Shown here piece by piece: positions 47,086 through 53,844 of a stretch of 64,000 bases of DNA. Position 1 is the stretch's first letter. Every line of letters starts with the position of its first letter. The stretch is from Acidobacteriota bacterium (GTDB lineage: Bacteria > Acidobacteriota > Blastocatellia > HR10), in contig JAUQQC010000006.1 of the NCBI GenBank assembly GCA_030550025.1, forward strand, positions 79,233 to 143,232. The letters are read 5' to 3'. The position numbers and the translations under genes are program-made. The notes below the pieces were generated by a model. It had not been told where the DNA came from and ran no database searches. It saw only the letters and a program-made list of their open reading frames with translations.

Positions 47086-47295
47086 CTACGCCGCACTTTT
47101 TGCCTTCTTGCCGAGCAAAGTCAAACCGTAAACCCCAGCCAGCCCAACCAGGGTATAAATGACCCGGCTTAAAAAGGAGGTATTACCTCCAAAGATAGCC
47201 GCCACGAGATCGAATTGGAAGATCCCCCACAGACCCCAATTCAATGCTCCGACGATTATTAGCACTAAAGCGATCGTGTCTAATGGACTTCTCAT
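47086..47295 (-). CDS. DUF378 small membrane protein
   Basis: About 69 residues, with two membrane helices: ALVLIIVGALNWGLWGIFQF and SRVIYTLVGLAGVYGLTLLG. The GGLNWG-like motif and the size fit DUF378. The start at 47295 has a GGAGGAGG site. The function is unknown; it is placed between fasciclin and SDR-DUF2867 in the operon. Confidence 0.9.
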   Translation of the reverse strand: MRSPLDTIALVLIIVGALNWGLWGIFQFDLVAAIFGGNTSFLSRVIYTLVGLAGVYGLTLLGKKAKSAA

Positions 47296-47314
47296 AACAT
47301 CCTCCTCCATCGAG

Positions 47315-47806
47315 TTAATTCTTGGGTAAGAGCACAGCGTCAATGACGTGAATTACGCCATTGCTCGCCGTGATATCCGTCTTGATCACGCGGGCGCCAT
47401 TCACCGTAACCGTGCCGCCGGCGCTCTGAATTTGCAAGCTCTCCCCACTCAATGTCTTCGCCGATTTCAGCTTGACCACATCGGATGCCATGAGCTTGCC
47501 CGATACGACATGGTATGTGAGTATCTTGGTGAGGCGATCCTTGTTCTGCGGTTTGAGCAGATCATCGAGCGTCCCAGGTGGGAGCTTAGCGAAGGCTTCA
47601 TCTGTTGGAGCAAATACGGTGAAAGGTCCCTTGCCCTTGAGCGTCTCCACTAATCCAGCGGCTTTTAACGCTGTGACTAAGGAGTTGAATGTGCGAGCCT
47701 CCACGGCCGTATCCACAATGTCTTTACTCTGGCCGCTTTCTGACCTCGCCACAGGCCCCAAAAGCAGAACGACCAAACAGGCAGTTGCTGCGACTCTCTT
47801 CACCAT
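47315..47806 (-). CDS. Secreted fasciclin-domain protein
   Basis: A 163-residue protein with a signal peptide (residues 1-22) and a single FAS1 domain: [58 protein letters not shown] and [22 protein letters not shown]1 domains mediate surface or matrix adhesion. It is the first gene behind a perfect TTGACA-16-TATAAT promoter that overlaps the CarH-type repeats, so it is probably strongly light-induced. Confidence 0.93.
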   Translation of the reverse strand: MVKRVAATACLVVLLLGPVARSESGQSKDIVDTAVEARTFNSLVTALKAAGLVETLKGKGPFTVFAPTDEAFAKLPPGTLDDLLKPQNKDRLTKILTYHVVSGKLMASDVVKLKSAKTLSGESLQIQSAGGTVTVNGARVIKTDITASNGVIHVIDAVLLPKN

Positions 47807-47853
47807 TGTCTTATCCCTCCTATTTTTGGTTTTTCCACAGCACAAAGGCCATA

Positions 47854-47881
47854 ATTATACAAGCTGTCTATTTATTGTCAA
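47854..47881 (-). promoter_or_regulatory. Consensus promoter of the fasciclin-led operon
   Basis: Minus-strand TTGACA (47881-47876), a 16-base spacer and TATAAT (47859-47854), both hexamers perfect. The -35 box lies within the three 11-bp repeats at 47865-47892, so a bound repressor would block polymerase. Confidence 0.8.
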
Positions 47882-47892
47882 TAGTCTGTCTA
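47865..47892 (+). promoter_or_regulatory. Three 11-bp direct repeats, probable CarH/LitR operator
   Basis: TGTCTA (47865), TGTCAA (47876) and TGTCTA (47887) recur at exact 11-base intervals. CarH of Thermus binds comparable 11-bp direct repeats over a -35 region. Here they span the -35 box of the operon promoter. Confidence 0.7.
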
Positions 47893-47930
47893 AGATTTTT
47901 TATGGAAAGCTCGGAGCGTTCACCGAAAAC

Positions 47931-47947
47931 TAGACAGATCATAGACA
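47931..47947 (-). promoter_or_regulatory. Two 11-bp direct repeats, second CarH/LitR operator
   Basis: Read on the minus strand, TGTCTA occurs at 47947-47942 and 47936-47931, again 11 bases apart. The inner copy is also the -35 box (TAGACA) of the carH promoter, suggesting autorepression. Confidence 0.65.
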
Positions 47948-47959
47948 CAAGCCTATACT
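47931..47959 (+). promoter_or_regulatory. Promoter of carH
   Basis: TAGACA (47931-47936), a 17-base spacer and TATACT (47954-47959). The ATG at 47969 follows the -10 box by nine bases, so the transcript is probably leaderless. Confidence 0.65.
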
Positions 47960-47968
47960 TTATCCTCT

Positions 47969-48922
47969 ATGAAATCTGAGTCTCTTTTTCCGATCAAGGC
48001 TGTGGCACAGCGAACCGGCTTGACGCCATACGTGATTCGAGCATGGGAAAGGCGTTATAAGGCGATTGCTCCGGTGCGGACCCGAACAAATCGTCGCCTT
48101 TATTCGGAAGCGGACATTGCCAGACTCCTTCTGCTACGCCGCGTCAAAGAGATGGGCTACAGTATTGGACAGATTGCGCAGTTGCCCACAGAAAAGCTCC
48201 TGGCCATATTGAATGACTCGCCTGCGAGGACGAGGGCTCAAGAAGTGCCTTCCGATTCTGCTTTAGAAGCTCATTTGAAAGCCTGTCTTTCGGCCGTGGA
48301 AAGGTTCGATGCCGAAGAGCTCCGACGAGCGCTCGCCCGCGCAGTTGTCACATTTGGATGGCCGGTTGTCATAGAGCGAGTCTTCTTGCCCTTGATGCAG
48401 GAGATTGGGGAATGTTGGCGTGAGGGTTCTTTAAGAATTGGGCACGAGCATCTGGCATCGGCCGTCATTCAGGCTTTCCTGGGAAATCTGGAAAGAGCTC
48501 AAACTTCTTCAACCACAGCGCCGGTCTTGGTCGTCACTACGCCCGTCGGCCAACTTCACGAAATTGGAGCTCTAGCGGCCGCAGCTATTGCAACCTCAGA
48601 AGGGTGGAGTGTCACGTACTTAGGTCCGAACCTCCCTGCTGAGGAGATCGCCCATGCGGCGCACCAGAGTCGAGCAAGGGCGGTGGCCTTAAGCATCGTC
48701 TACCCACCGGACGATCCTCATCTCCCATCCGAGCTTGAGAAGTTGCGCCACTACCTTCCCGAGCACGTGGCCATTTTGGTCGGAGGGCGCAGCGCGCATG
48801 CCTACGCAGATGTCCTGGACCGCATCGGAGCGGTTCAAGTATCTGATTGGACGAGCTTCCGTACTCTTTTGGAGTCGCTGAGACCTCCTCGTTCGGCAAA
48901 CGTCGCTCAACCCGGCCTCTGA
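47969..48922 (+). CDS. carH: CarH/LitR-type MerR regulator with B12-binding light-sensor domain
   Basis: The 317-residue protein has a MerR DNA-binding domain (LFPIKAVAQRTGLTPYVIRA), a four-helix B12-capping domain with the CarH Trp-X9-Glu-His motif (Trp150, Glu160, His161 in ECWREGSLRIGHEH), and a Rossmann B12 domain with QLHEIG (His197, the expected lower cobalt ligand). Relatives repress in the dark with adenosylcobalamin and release DNA when light breaks the Co-C bond. The residue after Trp150 is Arg, where Thermus CarH has His132, the upper ligand of the light-exposed form. It is divergent from the fasciclin-led operon. Confidence 0.9.
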   Translation: MKSESLFPIKAVAQRTGLTPYVIRAWERRYKAIAPVRTRTNRRLYSEADIARLLLLRRVKEMGYSIGQIAQLPTEKLLAILNDSPARTRAQEVPSDSALEAHLKACLSAVERFDAEELRRALARAVVTFGWPVVIERVFLPLMQEIGECWREGSLRIGHEHLASAVIQAFLGNLERAQTSSTTAPVLVVTTPVGQLHEIGALAAAAIATSEGWSVTYLGPNLPAEEIAHAAHQSRARAVALSIVYPPDDPHLPSELEKLRHYLPEHVAILVGGRSAHAYADVLDRIGAVQVSDWTSFRTLLESLRPPRSANVAQPGL

Positions 48923-49245
48923 GAAGGTCTTGCTGCGTGCAAACCAACGTTGATGTTTTGCGATTTGAGGCTGGTGGAGAGAGGGGCCACCTCGCCCGGT
49001 GATTCACCCGATTCACAAATTCCATCTCCATCTCCCCCAAACCCAGAGTTTCACCTGCTCCCGTTGAGCCTTGCTCAACTCGGCCTCAAAAGTCGAGTGC
49101 TGCGCCCAATGCCAATGTCAGCGTAGCAATGGGGCGGGCCTTCCTTTGGTGTACGCGCCTCACCTCACCACCAAGCTCGCAACACTCGATATAGTTCGGT
49201 GGCTGATCTCGTCGAGTCAGTCGGAAATTCCACAGTTGAATTTGG

Positions 49246-49275
49246 TTGACAGGCCTGGAATCTTTCTGATAGTAT
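49246..49275 (+). promoter_or_regulatory. Promoter of the Cys-rich secreted protein gene
   Basis: TTGACA (49246-49251) and TAGTAT (49270-49275), spacer 18; GATAGT with spacer 16 is an alternative. The 385 bases between carH and the next start otherwise hold only a possible minus-strand remnant of an outer-membrane protein end. Confidence 0.5.
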
Positions 49276-49307
49276 AGTGCCTGCGTTCGTCGGGGAGATG
49301 GAGCCGG

Positions 49308-49793
49308 ATGATTTGCGGTGAGCAAAAGGAGGCGCAGTGGGTAAGTGAATTTGCCTGTCTCCGTGCTCATGCGACGGGTGCTCTGACACGCCTGCGAGTG
49401 AAATCCTTCCTTCGTGTACTCACCGTTTTTGTCCTTGGTGCCCTGATCGTTTTCGGAATTAGCCCATTGGCGTCCTCGTCAGTGGCGACATGTCGGATGA
49501 GCTGCTGCGCGCGGATGGCGACGTGTTGTTGTCGTCCGTCGCGGGGAGACTCGGCGACGCCATCAAAGGGAGCATATCATCGGCGCCAAGCGATTCGCTC
49601 CTGCCCGCGTACTTGCGCAGGGGCGATGACGGCAGCCTCTCGCTTTCAACAGGCGGTAGGGGGAGCTTCAATCCTTCCCTACGATCCATTGCCGTCGGGC
49701 TCTCTAGTTGCATGTGAAGCCGAGGCTTTTGAAAGCCTATCGCTTCCTCTTCTGCACACGCGATCTCCTCCGGTCACGTCTTTGCCTTTCTGA
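49308..49793 (+). CDS. Small Cys-rich secreted or membrane-anchored protein
   Basis: A 161-residue frame with a basic N-terminus and one hydrophobic segment (VLTVFVLGALIVFGISPLAS) ending in ASSS, which looks like a signal peptide. A Cys-rich stretch CRMSCCARMATCCCRPSRG and a later CPRTCAGAM follow. Clustered Cys and Met suggest metal, perhaps copper, binding, which would suit the CuA oxidase and SCO genes downstream; this is inference. A different frame (49490-49717) is also open, but the signal segment and the paralog at 41410 favour this one. Start at 49308 follows a GGAG site. Confidence 0.5.
   Translation: MICGEQKEAQWVSEFACLRAHATGALTRLRVKSFLRVLTVFVLGALIVFGISPLASSSVATCRMSCCARMATCCCRPSRGDSATPSKGAYHRRQAIRSCPRTCAGAMTAASRFQQAVGGASILPYDPLPSGSLVACEAEAFESLSLPLLHTRSPPVTSLPF
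49470..49522 (+). repeat. 53-bp direct repeat, right copy
   Basis: Identical to 41560-41612. Here it encodes the end of the signal segment and the first Cys cluster of the intact Cys-rich gene, so this is probably the original context. Confidence 0.9.
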
Positions 49794-49846
49794 AGGCCTT
49801 CCAGTGCTGGAGCCTCTTGTTCCCTGAAGTTTCCGCCGGTGTATTC

Positions 49847-49880
49847 GTTTTCCCCGACGATTGTTCGTCGGGGTGAAAAC
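49847..49880 (+). promoter_or_regulatory. Strong hairpin upstream of the DUF4394 gene
   Basis: GTTTTCCCCGACGA and TCGTCGGGGTGAAAAC pair over 14 bp with a two-base bulge and a TTGT loop. It ends about nine bases before the GGAGGAG site of the next gene. No T-run follows, so mRNA stabilisation or translational control is as likely as termination. Confidence 0.5.
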
Positions 49881-49903
49881 TTGTGATCTGGAGGAGAATG
49901 GCT

Positions 49904-50719
49904 ATGGGATGGAAGACACCTTTGGCGCGCTATGTCACTGTCGTCCTCTTGATCGTCTCGTCTATGGGGATATCTCAAGCTCCGTTGGCTGTTGGTCCGT
50001 CCCCTCATTCCGCGTACGCGGTGGATTGGGACGGGAATCTCATTGAGTTCGATACACACACGTTGGAGGTTCGCGTGATTGGTCCCACGCTGCCCTTCGC
50101 CGGGCTTGACTTTCGCGTCTCCAACGGTCGGCTCTATGGGATCACTGATGGAGAGACCCCGCAGCTCTATTGGATCTCTCCCGAGACAGGAGAGGCGACG
50201 CCGGTGGCTGCTGTTTCTTTCGAACAGCCGCTGCCCGGGGATGTTTTTGGCTTCGATTTCAATCCGGCTTCGGATCGCCTGCGCATCGTCAGTGATGCGG
50301 ATGCGAACTGGCGGATTGATGTCGGATCCGGTCGCCTCTGGCGGGACGGCCGCTTGCATTACGAAGATGGGAAGAAGGCGAACATCGTGGCCATCGCCCA
50401 CGGCCACAATCACGGACCGTCTCCACGAGAAGGAACGGCCCCTTGTTATGGCATCGATGCTCTGCAAGATGCCTTGGTCCTGTTGGACCCTCCAGGGGAC
50501 GGGGTGTTGCGCATCGTGGGCCCGTTGGGGATTGATGTAGGGCCGCTGACGCACTTTGACATCGCTGGGCATGACACGGCCTATTTGGTCACGGTCCTAC
50601 CTGGCGAGCGCTGGAGCACCCTCTTCGAGGTCAACCTGGAGACGGGTCGAGCGAGGAAGGTCGGACAGATTCGAGCACGAGGGCCTCTGCGCGCCTTCGC
50701 GCTTGAGCTCGAACACTGA
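49904..50719 (+). CDS. DUF4394 secreted protein
   Basis: About 271 residues: a signal peptide, then a beta-propeller-like DUF4394 domain (AYAVDWDGNLIEFDTHTLEV, LDFRVSNGRLYGITDGETPQ, GFDFNPASDRLRIVSDADAN, DALVLLDPPGDGVLRIVGPL). A His cluster IAHGHNHGPSP lies near residue 170. The function of DUF4394 is unknown. The ATG at 49904 gives proper spacing to GGAGGAG; an ATG at 49898 is too close. It is placed before a TonB-dependent receptor. Confidence 0.8.
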   Translation: MGWKTPLARYVTVVLLIVSSMGISQAPLAVGPSPHSAYAVDWDGNLIEFDTHTLEVRVIGPTLPFAGLDFRVSNGRLYGITDGETPQLYWISPETGEATPVAAVSFEQPLPGDVFGFDFNPASDRLRIVSDADANWRIDVGSGRLWRDGRLHYEDGKKANIVAIAHGHNHGPSPREGTAPCYGIDALQDALVLLDPPGDGVLRIVGPLGIDVGPLTHFDIAGHDTAYLVTVLPGERWSTLFEVNLETGRARKVGQIRARGPLRAFALELEH

Positions 50720-50728
50720 AATCGCTCA

Positions 50729-50771
50729 AAGGGGAGCATTTCTCTCGCAGTGAGGAGAGGGTGCTCCCCTT
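50729..50771 (+). terminator. Hairpin between the DUF4394 and receptor genes
   Basis: AAGGGGAGCA (50729-50738) and TGCTCCCCTT (50762-50771) form a perfect 10-bp stem enclosing a smaller CTCTC/GAGAG stem. No T-run follows. It could end most transcripts from the upstream gene or protect its mRNA 3' end. Confidence 0.45.
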
Positions 50772-50792
50772 ACAGTGGTGGAGAGAGACTCT

Positions 50793-53126
50793 ATGGTCTT
50801 TCGCGGCATCTTCGCCGTTGGTCTTATCGCGACGGCCTTCGGGGTTTGTGCGATCGTCCCGGCACAGGTGTGGGGGACGCTCACCGGGCGAGTGATGGTC
50901 CGACTGGATCATCGTCCACTTTCGGGCGTCTCCGTCGAGGTGGAGGATATGGACTCTGGGGAGCGGAATCGTTCGATCACCGATGAGCTGGGGCGCTTCG
51001 TCTTCCAACGCCTCGTTCCGGGGCGCTATCGTCTTCGCGTCGCTCCCCCTGGGTTTCGGCCCGAGCAAAGGATCCTCAGGCTCGCTCCTCGCGAAGTGCT
51101 CGCGCTCGATATTCTGCTGGAGATCGAACCCCTGCGCGAGGTCGTGACGGTCGAAGCGCCTCATGCCACCCAACTCCAGGGGCCGCCGACCGGGACGATC
51201 GTCGGGGAGAGACAGATCGCTGCGCTCCCTCGACCTGTTCAGATTCACCTCCCTGAAGTGATCGCCGCACTCGTCCCAGGAGCCGTACGAAGCCATGACG
51301 ATCTCGTTCATGTCCGAGGGAGCGAGCTGGCGCTCAATGCCATGCTCAATGGAGTCTTTTTCTGGGAGAATCCTCATGCCCTTTTCTCGCCCGGTCTCGA
51401 TCCGGGGATCATCGAATCCATGAATGTCGTCACGGGGCCATTCTCGGCTGAATATGGGAACCGTTTTGGAGGCGTATTGGACGTCGTCACCAAGTCTGGG
51501 CTCGGGCGTCCTTCCGAGGGGATGATGACATTGACCGCAGGAACGACGCTTCGCCATCATGCGGCCATCGAATACGGTGGGCACCGGGGGCGCTTCGGCT
51601 ATTATGCCCGCGTCGTGGGTTGGCAGTCGGCGCGGTTCTTAAGTCCGCCGGAACGCGAGGCGCATCATGACTTCGGACGTGGGCTCCGCAGCTTCCTTCA
51701 GTTCGATGTCCAGCCGAACGTGCGCGATCTCTTTCGATTCACGCTCATGGGGAACGGTCTCGCCTTCGAAATTCCGAACACGGCGGCGCAAGAGCGTCTT
51801 GGCCGTGATCTTCGTCAGCACGGGCGCGAACAGACGTTCATCGCCGTATGGGATCGCGTGCTCTCCGCGCAGACGACCATACATGTGGCTCTCTATCAAC
51901 GCTTCAGTCGCGCGAAACTCTTTCCCTCGCTCGACCCGCGGTCGGTTTGGGCGCTCTTCGTTCGCCGATTGGACACCTTTGGCGCCAAAGCCGATTTCGC
52001 TTACGCGACTCCTTCCCACGCAGTGAAAGTGGGGAGCGATGTCGTCTCCTTACGTCCGCGCGAACTCCTCGTTTTGGACCCGACGAACTATCGCCGCTTT
52101 TGCGATCGTTATGATCTCTTCTGCCTCGACTTCCTTCGCACGACGTGGCGAGCGCGGGAGCATGGGGGGCATGTCAGTGCCTATCTCCAAGATCAGTTTC
52201 GGGCGAGGCGATGGCTGACTTTGGATCTGGGCTTGCGGTTTGATGCTCATCGGCTGGTCACCCGCTCGGTCCAGTGGAGTCCTCGCGTCGGAGCGTCTCT
52301 CTTCATCCCGAAGGTGGGGACGACGCTTCAATTGAGCTACAATCGCCTCTTCATCCCTCCACCGATTGAGGCGATTCTCCTCTCCAGCGCTGAACCGGGT
52401 CGCTTCGTTCGAGAGTATGGGCATGTGCCCGCGCAACCGATACTTCCCGAGAGGGCGCATCAGTTTCACGTCGGAATCGCCCGAACATGGCGAGAGGACA
52501 TCCGCATCCATCTCAGGGCGTTCTCTCGTTTGGGCGATTTCCCTTCGCACACGGTTCGGTTCCCGGAGCTTTGGGTCTTCCCTTACGTCAACTTCGATCG
52601 AGAGCGCGTGATGGGCGTCGAATTGTCGGCGGAGGTTCCGATGCTGGAGCGGATCGGTTTATCGGGGTTCTTCAACTATTCCGCCTCGCGCGCGTACTAT
52701 TACCCCCCAACGAGAGGAGGCTTCATAGCCGCCGGGCATGGGGGACACAAGGGCCGATTCCTCGCGCCCTTTGACCAAACGCACACGGGGACAGCTGGCA
52801 TCCTCTATGCGCCGCGCCGTCGAGGATTCTGGACTGGGGTGTGGTTCGAATATGGGAGTGGAACCCCGATTCACCACGGTGGAGAGGGGCATGTCCATGC
52901 GGCGGCCGTGACTGAGGGAGAGCGTGATCGCGTCCCGGGACATTTGGTCGCAAGTCTCAGTGTGGGGGTGGATCTGCTCCGGCGTTCGCGTTCTGCGATC
53001 ACCCTGGAGGTGGCTATCGAGAACCTCGCGAATAACGTCTACGTCGTAGCGCGTGAGAGTCTTTTCACGCCGGGACAATTTGCCCCTCCTCGTCAAGTTT
53101 CAGCTTCTGTGAGGTTCTCTTTCTGA
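50793..53126 (+). CDS. TonB-dependent receptor with carboxypeptidase-regulatory domain
   Basis: About 777 residues: signal peptide, regulatory beta domain (WGTLTGRVMVRLDHRPLSGV), plug (DLVHVRGSELALNAMLNGVF, SMNVVTGPFSAEYGNRFGGV) and a barrel ending SASVRFSF. It is smaller than the receptor at 23.7 kb. Extracellular loops contain His-rich parts such as HHGGEGHVHAAAV, which could fit a metal or metallophore ligand given the copper-enzyme genes next door, but the substrate is not proven. A GGAGAGAG site precedes the ATG at 50793. Confidence 0.92.
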   Translation: MVFRGIFAVGLIATAFGVCAIVPAQVWGTLTGRVMVRLDHRPLSGVSVEVEDMDSGERNRSITDELGRFVFQRLVPGRYRLRVAPPGFRPEQRILRLAPREVLALDILLEIEPLREVVTVEAPHATQLQGPPTGTIVGERQIAALPRPVQIHLPEVIAALVPGAVRSHDDLVHVRGSELALNAMLNGVFFWENPHALFSPGLDPGIIESMNVVTGPFSAEYGNRFGGVLDVVTKSGLGRPSEGMMTLTAGTTLRHHAAIEYGGHRGRFGYYARVVGWQSARFLSPPEREAHHDFGRGLRSFLQFDVQPNVRDLFRFTLMGNGLAFEIPNTAAQERLGRDLRQHGREQTFIAVWDRVLSAQTTIHVALYQRFSRAKLFPSLDPRSVWALFVRRLDTFGAKADFAYATPSHAVKVGSDVVSLRPRELLVLDPTNYRRFCDRYDLFCLDFLRTTWRAREHGGHVSAYLQDQFRARRWLTLDLGLRFDAHRLVTRSVQWSPRVGASLFIPKVGTTLQLSYNRLFIPPPIEAILLSSAEPGRFVREYGHVPAQPILPERAHQFHVGIARTWREDIRIHLRAFSRLGDFPSHTVRFPELWVFPYVNFDRERVMGVELSAEVPMLERIGLSGFFNYSASRAYYYPPTRGGFIAAGHGGHKGRFLAPFDQTHTGTAGILYAPRRRGFWTGVWFEYGSGTPIHHGGEGHVHAAAVTEGERDRVPGHLVASLSVGVDLLRRSRSAITLEVAIENLANNVYVVARESLFTPGQFAPPRQVSASVRFSF

Positions 53127-53207
53127 TAATGATCTCCACCTGACCTTGGCGGACACATACGGTGGGGTATTTTCTTTTCGGTAACCAAGTCGCTCAAAAG
53201 TGATGAC

Positions 53208-53235
53208 TTGACGTTCGATCGGCCTCCCGTAAACT
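53208..53235 (+). promoter_or_regulatory. Promoter of the oxidase operon
   Basis: TTGACG (53208-53213), a 16-base spacer and TAAACT (53230-53235), 28 bases upstream of the subunit II ATG. The -10 hexamer and spacer equal those of the M14 peptidase promoter. Confidence 0.5.
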
Positions 53236-53263
53236 AGGCGTGTGAGGGCATGGAGGTGGGGTT

Positions 53264-53824
53264 ATGTCGCAAGTGTCCGTCTTCTATCTTTTCGTCGTCC
53301 TTGCGGTATTCATCGCTTTTGTTTTTCTGCTCGTTGGGCGAAGCACGCGGCAGGTCCGCGAGGTGGAGTATCGTTCGGCCAACCAAGCGCGGAAGGTCTT
53401 CTTCTTCACGCTCACTGGGATCTTGACGGCCTTTTTGGGGATTACGCTACCGCGCATGCCATATCCGGCGGACGGGCAACTCCCAGACCGAGTCATCCAC
53501 GTCGTGGGGAAGCAGTTCGCCTTTGCGATCTCGGAAGCGCCGATCGAGACGGATGAGCAATGGGAAGAGATTTCTTCGTTTGCGCCACCGGTCAGGGTTC
53601 CGGCCGGACGTCTCGTGGAGTTCCGCGTGACGAGCTTTGATGTGAACCACGGTTTCAGCCTCTATGCTCCGAACGGGCAACTGATCGCGCAAACGCAAGC
53701 TATGCCGGGCTATGTGAATCGCCTCCGCGTGCGGCTGAATGAGCGCGGGCGCTATACCGTCCTATGTTTGGAATTTTGTGGTTCGGCGCATCACCGCATG
53801 CGAGGGGTGTTCTTCGTGGAATGA
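53264..53824 (+). CDS. Heme-copper oxidase subunit II with CuA site
   Basis: A 186-residue protein with two N-terminal membrane helices (about residues 6-26 and 44-64) and a periplasmic cupredoxin domain. All CuA ligands are visible: His129 in FDVNHGF, then Cys168, Glu170, Cys172, His176 and Met179 in CLEFCGSAHHRM. It passes electrons from a soluble donor to subunit I. No heme c domain is fused. It is followed 20 bases later by subunit I. Confidence 0.93.
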   Translation: MSQVSVFYLFVVLAVFIAFVFLLVGRSTRQVREVEYRSANQARKVFFFTLTGILTAFLGITLPRMPYPADGQLPDRVIHVVGKQFAFAISEAPIETDEQWEEISSFAPPVRVPAGRLVEFRVTSFDVNHGFSLYAPNGQLIAQTQAMPGYVNRLRVRLNERGRYTVLCLEFCGSAHHRMRGVFFVE

Positions 53825-53844
53825 AGCGCATGGGAGGAGGGGAC

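Noticed and set aside
49490..49717. Alternative 75-codon frame (MSDELLRADGD...) overlapping the Cys-rich gene
   Set aside because: It lacks a signal segment and homology; the paralog at 41410 shares the signal-plus-Cys reading upstream of the repeat. Not fully excluded, because the same frame reads into the transposase in the left copy.
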